A stretch of DNA of 64,000 nt. Origin: Vandiemenella viatica. Taxonomy: Eukaryota; Arthropoda; Insecta; Orthoptera; Morabidae. Positions 10,836 through 20,989 of the stretch are shown piece after piece. The translations under genes and the position numbers were made by a program. Location of the stretch: positions 16,067,687 to 16,131,686 of the forward strand of contig CM061919.1 in NCBI GenBank assembly GCA_031002005.1. The letters are read 5' to 3'. Below the pieces are notes generated by a model, which saw nothing but the letters and a program-made list of their open reading frames with translations, was not told the DNA's origin and ran no database searches. Position 1 is the first letter of the stretch. Each line of letters begins with the position of its first letter.

Positions 10836-12440
10836 AACAACTGACGAGAAGCAGAAACAAATATTAATATAAATAAAAAATGGTTTAATGCAACTATTAC
10901 TATTCCGAATTATCTATAACTTCATGTGTTTATTTGTTTGGATACGTCTGATTGGCGAATAACCTAAACATCTCCTTTATACATTAGCTGCGTTAAAAGC
11001 GGTAGAGTTCTTACCAATTTCGCAATGGATTCAAGAATTTACCCACACCTTGAAAACCTATCTGGGAGCACCACATTTTATCCTGAAACGACATTACAAT
11101 GGTTTTATACCATTCTCGTAAACTGATTCCTGGACGGCGCAAAATCACTGCGTGAGTGCATACTAACCAGAAATCTTTGCCACATAGAAACTATTTGAGA
11201 TTTATAAATTAAGCGGTCAGATCTGGCGGACGTGTGTTCGGTAAATATCGGAACCCACGCTCAAGAACTGCAGCTTGAGACCGTTATCCTTGAACTAATC
11301 GCTTGCTAGCTGATTGCAGATGTTAACATCTGGATAATCTTCAGTGCTAGTTGTCGTCAGATCCCCACTTATTACTGCACTTTAGGGCTTATCTAATGTT
11401 AGTACCATATCACCATGAATATTTTTGGGTAACATCATCTTCTTAATGAAATATTTCATGATAGTATGAATGTATTTCTACTCGAAGTCATATTAAACAT
11501 ACACATCACCTGTTTTCAGCCCCTGTGACAAAAAAAGTTCGTTTTATGATATTGTAAGTATGGAAAATATCCCACACAGGACTGACCACTGAATGAAGTT
11601 TTTGATGAAATTTTACGATTTCCCGTTCAGGCTAGGGACTTTACTGGACGACTGTAATAAGTTACGATTAAGCAACGCCAGGAAACATCCCTCCATTGCT
11701 AGTAGTTAATATTCTGATGTACCATTTATGAGCTTTCCATTCATGCAGCAAGTATAATTAGCTGACAACAATTACCAAGACAGCCCTCACAGAATTACGT
11801 CGCTTATTAACATTTCCACACTAACTGGGGATGACAGCGTGTTTTCAGACGAGAAGACCCACCCCGTCACTAACACAATAAATTCAGTTTAGCCCTCCCC
11901 CCCCCCCCCCAAAAAAAATATAGGAGTTGTGAATGCTGCCGAAATGAAATCCACGTTTCCAAGAAGTAATCACGCGATTTATTCATCACTGTTGCTTTTA
12001 ATCAATATTAAAATACTTCCATTGCACTTTTCAACACTCTACAAATACAAAATACATTCAGTTAACCATTTAAACCACATATCCCAGTAAATTCTATTTG
12101 GCTAACGTGAAGCCTCGGAACTGAAGTTGTTAATCTGGTTAAAAATCATCAACAGGCTGTTGAACATGCTTTAACATTAATACGACTTATTGTTCAAATG
12201 TCATAGCCTTATTTCAGACATACATGTCGTTTTTACTAAAGCATACAAAGCTCGCCAAATAACAGAACTTACGACCAGACACGCAAACAACACAAAATTA
12301 GCACATCCATACAAAGAAAATAACTACACCCAGAAGAAATCATAAGTAAATGAATGAGAAAACTAAACGTGATATCGCAGTTTGAGTGACAGTAACTATA
12401 CCACTAAGCGTGTAAAATACAGAAATCACTGATACCATAC
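10836..12440. other. Unassigned sequence after the gap
   Basis: I see no gene, RNA or classifiable repeat. The only notable local feature is a homopolymer pair near 11887-11920 (a C run followed by an A run). There is no visible continuation of the polymerase element. Confidence 0.4.
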
Positions 12441-12890
12441 ACACTGGAGAACACATCGCGTGAACTTAAAAGTTTGTTTTAACTTTTTAATCATTTATGA
12501 ATTACCTCGAGGGCAATTTACGCGCACCCTACTACCTCTTTACACCAATTTTCTGTTTAAATTCCTTCAATTTTGGGGAGAATCGTTCCTCTATAATTTA
12601 TTGTGCTCCTTAACTCTTTTAACCAGTGAAATCAAGTATTACTTAATACTTTATGGCCGTAACCACCTCTGATTTCGCAGAGTACTCCTGAATCTTCTCA
12701 ACAGTTTCCATCCTGGCCTTATACATACCCGCAGTACTCTCTTCACACACACCTCCTCCGAATCCTTCCTTCCAATCCAGCTGCTTTGCTGTAAGAGTTA
12801 CTGATTGTGTTCTACTGCAGTCTATACAAACAAATATAGATCTCCTCCTTTGCAACCTCCCCTTTCACAATGGTGTACTTGATATCCTTT
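12440..12890 (-). mobile_element. LINE 3' coding fragment
   Basis: The minus-strand frame 12643-12855 encodes RSIFVC.DCSRTQSVTL followed by QLDWKE and MYKARM. This corresponds to the region just after the reverse transcriptase core in the LINE family seen at 40440-41330 (ARFVYVNYCRTESV, ELKWDLLEYKRW, YKAYI). The downstream sequence (12440-12640) has the AT-rich, LP-containing end typical of the same region. The copy is 5'-truncated and has stops. Confidence 0.6.
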
Positions 12891-12924
12891 TTTTTTCCTT
12901 ATAGGTTTCTTATAGGTCTAGGTT

Positions 12925-13108
12925 ATCAGAGGTGGTTGAGGACTGAGGACAAGGAAGACCATGGCGTTTTAAAGGAACCATCCCGGCATTCAACTGGAAT
13001 GATTTGGGAGAACCATGGAAAACCGAAATTTGAAGGCGGGACGGGTGTTTGAAAACGCGTCCTCCGGAATGCGAGGCCACAGCATTACAGCTCGCCCGCC
13101 GGGCTCCG
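12925..13108 (-). mobile_element. Diverged tRNA-derived SINE copy
   Basis: The reverse complement contains TGCGAGGC-type, CCATGG-TTT and GGGATG..TCCTTT.AAA phrases of the window's SINE family (see the 57795-58038 entry). The tRNA-like head is degraded, with a poor B box. This copy is older than the TSD-flanked ones. Confidence 0.6.
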
Positions 13109-13300
13109 TTTGATATTCCTAATACATAACGCAAATCTCTTCGTTTTACCCCGAACAGTCTCAAGAAGTGAATCAACTAAATTTTTCGTAGGAGACGATG
13201 CATTTTCTCTGTTACAACACTTCCTAATAATCTTATACTACTACAGTGTCGAAGAAACGCTGTAGGTGGGTATGGTACACCAACAATGCACCGCCTAGAA

Positions 13301-13721
13301 CAGGGGTAGCCCGCCTTGAATATTTTTCCGTGCCGCGAGATTCATCACACTTTTACAAAATATATTTATTTTATAATGGCCAAAGTAGTGAAAACCAAAG
13401 TATTAAAAAATACATTATTTGTGTATCCTTATTTTCAAAATTTATTTCATTTATATTTATACATTTTTTATATATCACTTTTAGTGTTATATATATTAAT
13501 TACAATGAGCATTTAGTATTATTATTATTAAATTATCTATGTTTACATAACAATAATGGTAAACACAATGGTAATAACTCATTACATTTCAATTTTTTGC
13601 TCAAAAAAAGTCAACAGTGGGTCTAAATATAATATGGGGATATATTATGTTATATGAGGCCCGCGGAATTGTGAATCATTTCCATAGTGGCCCACAAGAT
13701 CATTTGGTTTGCCCACCCCTG
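13301..13721. mobile_element. Non-autonomous hAT element (MITE), complete with 8-bp TSD
   Basis: The 421-bp element begins CAGGGGTAGCCC and ends GGGCAAACC-type reverse complement (GGTTTGCCCACCCCTG). This gives short imperfect terminal inverted repeats starting CAGGGGT. It is flanked by a perfect 8-bp direct repeat GCCTAGAA at 13293-13300 and 13722-13729. CAG-starting termini and 8-bp duplications are characteristic of the hAT superfamily. The interior is AT-rich and has no transposase, so the element is non-autonomous. The perfect TSD suggests it is not very old. Confidence 0.88.
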
Positions 13722-13816
13722 GCCTAGAATCTTCGTCCTTCAACTGTAGTAATAGTGTGCATTCTGAAATTAGTCTAATAAATCTTCGTCTTTAAACTAT
13801 ACAGTATCCTGAATTG

Positions 13817-14035
13817 CACCGAGCACTGCAGGTTAGTGGCTATCAACCGAGGAGACGCCTGCTCGAGTTCCGGTCTGATTTCGTTTTTATATATTTTCCA
13901 GAGTACCTCCAATCGAATACCTCCATGGATCTTCAATAGTCTTACCTTCCTTTCCGTTCCTTCACCTATCCCACTCCCTCCTCAGCACACAAATCTTCTA
14001 CTGGGTCTAATGACCTAGATGTCGACGAGTTGTAA
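13817..14035 (+). mobile_element. Highly diverged SINE copy
   Basis: It begins CACCGAGCA, then GGTTAGTGG, a degraded B box (GAGTTCCGGTC), TTTTCCA, and near its end GTCGACGAGTTGTAA. These are the landmarks of the window's SINE family in the right order, with heavy divergence. It lies between the hAT MITE and the fold-back element. Confidence 0.5.
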
Positions 14036-14453
14036 TCATCAAAACGTGAAGCGAAATATGCTTTATGGAAATTTATTAATTTATAAACCCCTATCTAATC
14101 TAGAACCTGCGGCATACTGAAGACAATGTAATTAAAATCACAAAGGATTCTGGATTTGGAACCACAGATAAATGAGCAAGTGCCATGGGAGATAAAACAA
14201 TATCTTGGGAAATAATGATCAGAAACCGAAATCTGAAGGTGAACCTGAGGCGAGTACCTGGCGCGAACGTTGCCGTCTTTCAGAATGACACACCCTTACT
14301 ACGCACGTTTCGCTGCGATTTTCTGCGCCTCGAAGTATGCCGTTTCCCTTTGAATTCATTTACTAGCATGAGAACTTTGATTTGTGACAAAAGCGTTAAA
14401 CGTATCCTGTCAATTGCCATGAGTTACATTGACAGGATAAATAAAATCAGGAA

Positions 14454-14460
14454 AATGAGT
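14454..14460. repeat. 7-bp target-site duplication, left copy
   Basis: AATGAGT lies immediately before the left terminus (AGTAGGGGG). The same heptamer follows the right terminus at 26762-26768, in direct orientation. Confidence 0.75.
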
Positions 14461-14477
14461 AGTAGGGGGAGAACATG

Positions 14478-14610
14478 TTTTCTGGGAACAGCCAATCAGC
14501 GTTCAGGGATCGCATGACGTCACGAAGTGGTGGGGGGGACCTCCCTCCCCTCCCCTCCGGCGGGCTTTTTGAATCAGCCAATCAGCGTTCAAGGTCGTAT
14601 GACGTCACAC
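14478..14610. promoter_or_regulatory. Duplicated CCAAT + CRE module at left terminus
   Basis: The phrase GCCAATCAGCGTTCA occurs twice (14490 and 14577). Each copy is followed by a perfect TGACGTCA (14515-14522 and 14600-14607). A GC-rich tract (GGGGGGGACCTCCC ... CCGGCGGGC) lies between them. The combination resembles a Pol II proximal promoter or enhancer (NF-Y box plus CREB/ATF site). It sits within 150 bp of the element's end and would fire inward or outward. Function is inferred from motifs alone. Confidence 0.45.
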
Positions 14611-14995
14611 GTTAGTTCCTCAACCGGCCGCACAGATGGCACCATCTCCCAAGGGCTTAATTTCTTTGGGCGCAGACATTCCACAAAGCCCACCCAAGCC
14701 CTGAGGCAATGGCTATTTCTGTTCTGGAATGCGCGCTCTGTGAAATGTGTACACTGTTTCAACACACCTACAGAAATTCCCACTCGACTGTTTGCTTATC
14801 CATTAAGCGTTGACGAAATGTGTACTCTTCGCGTCGGCTGACTATTTCTGTTCTGGCAAGATGCAAATATTTCAGCACAGTAAAATATTTTCTTCGGTTC
14901 TTAAGCGTAAATCATTGCAATTTTACTAAAAACAAAAAAAAGTCCACATCAACGGATATTACGTGAACAGACATCGGTATCGTTGGGGCTAGAGT

Positions 14996-15036
14996 GCCGA
15001 AGGTCGCCGGTTCGAGTCCGGCCACGGTGTTTTTAT
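14996..15036 (+). other. tRNA-like TΨC arm (SINE or tRNA fragment)
   Basis: The sequence contains a perfect 5-bp stem and 7-nt loop, GCCGG-TTCGAGT-CCGGC, which is the TΨC arm and Pol III B box of a tRNA. No convincing acceptor or D arm can be drawn upstream, so a functional tRNA gene is unlikely. The mirror copy is at about 26185-26225 (minus). Confidence 0.5.
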
Positions 15037-15235
15037 TGAAAAAGCCGTTCCAATCTCGTCAATTTCAAAATCAAAATTTTAGTTTCCATACCTAGAGAGT
15101 ATGGCACCAGCCTACCTTGAATAAAAAATAAGTCGAAAAGCATAAATGTTTCCTTTTAACGTTCGATATGGGGAAAAAAACCCGTCATAAACTCCAGATA
15201 TAAATTCTATGTGTACCTGTTTTCATGAAATTATT

Positions 15236-15680
15236 TAGCGTTCTTGCCTCGCATTCGGGAGGACGGAGGTTCGAATCCCCATCCAGGCATCCATGGTTTC
15301 CCAAAATCACTCCAAGTGAATGCCGGGATGCTACCTTCAAAAGGCCATGACCGAATTCCTTTCCCGTCTCTAAAGACCACGTTGTTAGAGAGACATTAAA
15401 AAAAAATCGACTGCCAAGGTGCAAAGTATCCCGGTTTCCGATATTTGGCGCGGCATGCAGGGCGACTGCCGCGTTCTTGCCTCGCATTCCGGAGGACGGA
15501 GGTTCGAATCCCCATCCAGGCATCCATGGTTTCCCAAAATCACTCCAGGTGAATGGTGGGATGCTACCTTCAAAAGACCATGACCGAATTCCTTTCCCGT
15601 CTCTAAAGACCACGTTGTTAGAGAGACGTTAAAAAAAAAAATCGACTGCCGAGGTGCATAGTATCCCGTTTCTAGGGCGT
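15236..15680 (+). repeat. Two tandem SINE-derived units in the left arm
   Basis: Units starting at GCGTTCTTGCCTCGCATTC (15238 and 15473, period about 235) each carry the B box GGTTCGAATCCCC, TCCATGGTTTCCC and the 3' phrase GTCTCTAAAGACCACGTTGT. They end in an A run and ATCGACTGCC(A/G)AGGTGCA. Both lack the GATTTGGGTTTT piece present in other SINE copies, and they share the linker, so they arose by tandem duplication of one subfamily member. The mirror pair is at about 25530-25985. Confidence 0.8.
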
Positions 15681-16929
15681 CCAACACAGCGTTCGTATGA
15701 TTGCAGAATTTTGTACAGAGTCTCAGGCTTGCAGCGAATTTCGTATGCATTTGTTCAGGTGTCCTGCTATCGATAAGGAATTCAGGTTGCGCCATATGCT
15801 CATTGCACTGCAAAACCGCCCCAGCGGGATACATAGAAATATTTCAGCATTCACTTCGGTTCAAGAAGAAATTATTACGAGATGAGAATAATTATTATAT
15901 GTCAGTTTTCGTAGTACAAATCTAGGAAACATTTTTATGGTAGCCCAATCACTCGTGTTTTCAAAACGAAAATCGAAAATTTTGTTTTCATTCTGGGTGA
16001 ACAGATAAACTGCTTGAGTCTTTGTATTTAATTAAAAAATAGACCATGTGAAAGCGTAACTTTTACGTTTAAAACGTGATAATGAACCATGGAATGTCCT
16101 GACATAGCTCAAATTCACATCTATACAATGCAGTTCTGATATTCGAAATTGGCAGAGGGTGCTTTGCACAAAAAATAACTCTGTGTGAATAACAAGAGGA
16201 AATAAGCGTCAGTACGGTGGGATTCCAATATAATTAATCGTTAATGATAACTCGCGAATTTCTGTCACACCCCCATTATTTTAATATATTAAATTATGTG
16301 CAATGAAACAAAGCGAGAATCCAACTAATGTTTTAAACTCAAAGAAGTGATTTCCTCATGGATGTGTCTGCAACCTCGATGAACTTTGTGTGTATTTCTA
16401 TCCTATTGCTATGGCATTAACTTCCCTGCCCATTTTATCTGAAAAATGCTTACTAAATTAGATTCACATAATTATCATTGCCTAATGCAAAGTTGTAGAT
16501 GTGAAATCCAGTTTCTTTCCCTACAGACATTTCTGAAGTGATTACATGTTAATCTCTCCACTGATGTCAAACCAATCAGCCTGTAATTTTTTCAAGCTTA
16601 TTTCTCAACCCTGCAGACTCAGTCTTTCGACAAGAGCCCCACATGAAAATACTTGTGACAGTCGATTTGAAAACCAGTTTCTTTCCCTACAGACATTCCA
16701 GAAGTGAATACACGTTAATCTCTCCACTTATATCAAACCAATCAGCATGTAATTTTTTTTCAAGCCTATTTCTCAACCCTGTCTTTGGACAAGAGGCCAC
16801 TTGAAAATATTTGTGACAAAGCCTTTCCCACATCAAAGCTAGAAAAAAAATCAAAGTTTCCAGTATGACCATGGCAAAGCTCATGGAATGCAGTGAGGGA
16901 AGATAGAATTCATATTAGCATCAGTACGA

Positions 16930-18240
16930 CGCCTTATTTATCTAACTTATATCTGCTGCCATTGGTATAAAATATTTCATTGCACTCGTAATTGTTGCCA
17001 CCAAGGTCAAACCTTTGTCGTCTGTCAATCCAGACCAATCTATGTATCAATTCTGTTATGCTTTCGTAAGCAATCACAAATTGAGTGTCCTTAGCTGCAC
17101 TTTGTCTAAAATTCCAATAAATCCCTTGTGATACATCAATGATTGACACCTTTAACTGTATTTTACAGCTCAGCACGTATGTTCCAGGAACGAGACACCG
17201 TCTGTTAATCTTACTAATTTCACCCCTGTCGAATCGAAGTACGCCAGTCCTATGTGATAAAAATCGAGTCACGCTAAGCACAGAACATGCCTGAGACCAT
17301 CGCCTGTGACCAAGGTGGAGATATAGAAAATTTACCCACTTCCTTATAGAAGAAATCCAGTGCACTATTCCTAATTCTTTCACCAAGATCCACCCCTAGC
17401 CTCATCGCCAACATACGCCCAGCACTTCGTCAAACCACCTTCTGTTTTCCAATGATTCCCATTCAAACCCCTGATCAGTTACAGACAGGGTTACCTTCTG
17501 TTCGTGCGTTAAAGTAAACCAAAAATTCAAAATTCGCAAAGTCTTCTCCTAATCAGTAGCCAGGTACCAAAATGTTCACTTAAGGTGCTTCTACTGCAGT
17601 TTTCCAGGAAAATTCTCCCCTTTTCCAGGAAATTATTTTTCAATAAATCAGGACCCAGGAGAGTTCTCCATTCGGTTTAAAATGTTCCCATCTAACGCCA
17701 ACCTTCGGATTCAGGGCCAAGTGTGACATTTGTTTGTAATTGCATGCTTTGTTCAAGTAACCACGATAAAGTTACCATAATGCTCTTAGCTAACTGATAG
17801 TTTCTTGGTCATCAAACAGACATCATAACCCACATTTTCATAGAAGATCCCCACACATCGACAAGTATCCAAAACGTCACCATAGGTTCTATTACGCCTA
17901 AGATAGTGCTCACACCTGAACTGTCGTAAATTGTTAGGTCAAAGTGGGTGTTTAGATATTTTATCCACTCAGGCCTCATCACCTAAAGTCTAGTGCGAGA
18001 TTGTGGTCATGGTCAACTTAGGCTCCATACACCACTCAGAATTATTCCACCAATATCCATTCTAACAGCATTATACGCCACCTACAGCCCCTCAACACTC
18101 TTCCTATCTTCCAATGACATCCATACTACACCACACAAGCAATGGTCTGACTGTGGGTTTGTACCCAAGTCCTTCGCTTCTCTGGTACATCACCCCTCTC
18201 TGTTAAATGATTTTTATGTAGTGAGAATCAAAATTCACAT
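16930..18240 (-). mobile_element. LINE-derived coding fragments in the left arm
   Basis: Minus-strand translations resemble the LINE fragments elsewhere in the window. Near 18100-18200 a GYKPTVRPLLV phrase parallels the region just after the reverse transcriptase core at 40620-40700. Near 17960-18010 and 17300-17420, nucleotide phrases such as GATGAGGC, GTGAAAGAATTAGG and CATGACCACAATCT parallel 61552-61640. The pieces are stop-ridden and rearranged. The rest of the interval is unassigned. Confidence 0.45.
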
Positions 18241-18359
18241 GCCAACACAAACGGCAGTAAACTGTAAAGAGCACATCGAAATGGGAGATTGTCTAAGCCC
18301 TGAAACAATGGTTAGAAGCACACGTTGATAATTCTATAACCATATATTTTAGACTCAAA

Positions 18360-20230
18360 TCCACAGAGGAATGACACACGCACACACTTGTACATGCATA
18401 CAGCGAGGTCGACAGAACTAACAGCAAGCATCACGGAAACGATGAAGTGGGGGGCAGAATTGTCGTTACAACTGATTAACTGGACAGAACTATCGTTACA
18501 AAAATCATCAGACAGACGAGTTACTTACGCTTACATGCACAAAGAGAGACGCAGATACACATGTCCAAGACTACACAACTACCGGTACCAATCATGGAAA
18601 CAAAAAAGTGGTGTAGTACTCTCTTGCCTCATGACTGGCTGAAAAACAGAAGTCTCCTTACATATCATCAGCCTGGCGAGATAGAAGGTGTGCAAAAGAT
18701 GACATGTTTTCACCATAAACCTAAGTGTTTATACCATAAATAGTGTTCATCGCGCCCCAGTTGATTATATTTACCATCAACACGTCTCTCCCACACCGCA
18801 ACCCTTTCTACCATTCAGTAAAAAAGTGACGCAGGTACCATGAGTTGCAATAGACACTTGGCTATCAGATCTCACCCACAAATCCATACATCTCAATACA
18901 CTAGCACAAACAAACATAAGTGGAGGGACAGCAAAATCATTCGTCCAGACAGACGTGTTTATAGAAGGTATCACCATATTTACACATACAGACACAGAGA
19001 GAGACGCACAAACACTCACATTTCCATGCCTTCAGCGAGCTAGACACAACAACCAGCCCCAATCATGGCGACGAAAAAGTGGGGTAGAACCCCCATGGCT
19101 CATAACTGACCAAAAAATCATCAGTAACATATGTTCCAGGCACCATACTCTTCACATCAACATCATCTCATTTATTTCACACTACAGACCTCACTATCAT
19201 CCAGTATCATGTGTGCTAGGTACAAAACTGTTCACATCAGCACCAACACGTCTATCCCACACCTAAGCTTTTTCTGCCATTCAGTAACATGTGCTCCCCA
19301 TGTACCACGAGTAGCAGTAGACACTTGGTCATCAGACAGATACCATAACTCCCATATTCATACTAGGTCTCACCCACAAATCCATACGTCACCTCACACA
19401 AGCATAAGTGCAGGAACAGCACATCATACATCCAGAAAAACGAGATAAAGGAAGGTATCACCACATTTACGCAAAAAAACACACAGAGATAGAGATGCAT
19501 ACACACGTACATTTCCATGCCTACAGCGATCTCGACTCAACAACTAGCCCAATCATGGCAACGAAAAAGTGGAACAGAACACCCATGACTGGCCAAAAAT
19601 CATAGAAAGACACACACACACTCACATGTCAATGCATTCACACAGTTCCATTCATCACCACACATAACTGGAGGAAAGAGACTGAACATGCTAGATCCAA
19701 ACTGAAGAGTTACAGGATGTGTGAAGTTTGAAATCACAGCCACATCTCGCCCACACCGCAACCCTTTCTGTCATTTAGTAATATGTGCCCCCATGTACCA
19801 CGAGTAGCAGTAGACACTTGGTCTATCAGACAGATATCATAACCTCCCATATTCATACTAGGTCTCACCCACAAATCCATATGTCACCTCACACAAGCAT
19901 AAGTGCAGGAACAGCACATCATACATCCAGACAAACGAGATAAAGGAAAGGTATCACCACATTTACGCAAAAAAAAAAAAAAAAAACACACACAGAGATA
20001 GAGATGCATACACACGTACATTTCCATGCCTACAGCGATCTCGACTCAACAACTAGCCCAATCGTGGCAACGAAAAAGTGAAACAGAACACCCATGGCTC
20101 AAGACTGACAAAAAAAAATCATCATTAACATGTGTTCCAAGTAACAAACTCCTCACATCAAAATCATATCATTTAACTCACACTACAGACCTCTCTGCCA
20201 TTCAGTATCGTTGGTAATATGTACAAAGCT
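18360..20230. repeat. Diverged tandem repeats of about 500 bp, left arm
   Basis: Landmarks recur at regular spacing: CACCCACAAATCCATA at about 18871, 19372 and 19867, and CATTTCCATGCCT at about 19020, 19511 and 20021. A third landmark, AATCATGG..ACGAAAAAGTGG, recurs in each unit. Two older, more diverged units lie at 18400-18650. The mirror array is at about 20990-22870. Repeated short ORFs across it are translations of the repeat, not genes. Confidence 0.8.
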
Positions 20231-20526
20231 AATTTCATAAGTTACCACATACATACAAGTAATTGCAGGAAAGGGTCCCGACACACGACATCCACACTGA
20301 GGTGTTACATGATAGGCAGATGATAGCATGTCTTTACAATACATCTCAGTGCTCACCACACATACTTGATTTTTAATGTGCCATCAGTATAGCTGGTGGC
20401 TGGAACTAAGCTCTTGACAATTTTTGGTCAAAAGTCATTTGTTAACAGCAGCTCATCAAAGACAAATTTTGGGTGAACCTGCCCAGGCGGGCGCGGCTGG
20501 AGGTGGCCACCCTTCCCCACTGCGGA

Positions 20527-20700
20527 CAGTAATACCGTAATACGCCGGTCTAAAAGCGCGGACCGCGATGGATTACCGGAGTTTTCCGACCGGGACCTAC
20601 TACCGGTAACCGCATTTTTAGGACCGCACTGAAGACCGGAATTTCATTGCGCTAGTAAGGGGGTTATATGCGCCGGTATACCGACCTACACGATGTACGC
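20527..20700. other. CpG-rich unique core of the fold-back element
   Basis: This core of about 174 bp is strikingly unlike the AT-rich arms. I count 20 CpG dinucleotides and many repeats of ACCGG or CCGGT. It is not itself palindromic overall, although short CCGG palindromes abound. It lies exactly between the two arms, so it is single copy in the element. Confidence 0.85.
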
Positions 20701-20989
20701 GTCCGCTGTGAGGAAGGGTGGCCCACCTCCCACCGCGCCCGCCTGGGCAGGTTCACCCAAAATTTGTCTTTGATGAGGTGCTGTTAACAAATGACTTTTG
20801 ACCAAAAATTGTCAAGAGCTTAGTTCCAGCCACCAGCTATACTGATGGCACATTAAAAATCAAGTATGTGTGGTGAGCACTGAGATGTATTGTAAAGACA
20901 TGCTATCATCTGCCTATCATGTAACACCTCAGTGTGGATGTCGTGTGTCGGGACCCTTTCCTGCAATTACTTGTATGTATGTGGTAACT

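Larger units (their letters stand above)
14461..20526. repeat. Left inverted arm of the fold-back element
   Basis: This arm is about 6.07 kb. From the outer end inward it holds a CCAAT/CRE double module (14480-14610), a tRNA-like TΨC arm (14996-15036), two tandem SINE-derived units (15236-15680), AT-rich unassigned sequence (15.7-16.9 kb), LINE coding fragments on the minus strand (16.93-18.24 kb), diverged tandem repeats of about 500 bp (18.36-20.23 kb), and a GC-rich inner end. Open frames of 100-150 codons occur but reuse SINE and LINE sequence; none shows a transposase motif. Confidence 0.85.

Noticed and set aside
9676..10872. Four very long open frames on both strands
   Set aside because: They run through the N gap, so their length is meaningless; only the plus-strand polymerase part up to 9835 is real.
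14996..15036. Possible tRNA gene in the fold-back arm
   Set aside because: Only a TΨC arm is present; no matching acceptor stem, D arm or anticodon stem could be drawn, and the mirror copy is the same sequence.
15185..15834. Overlapping minus-strand frames of 142 and 149 codons
   Set aside because: They are translations of two tandem SINE units and recur in mirror form in the other arm.
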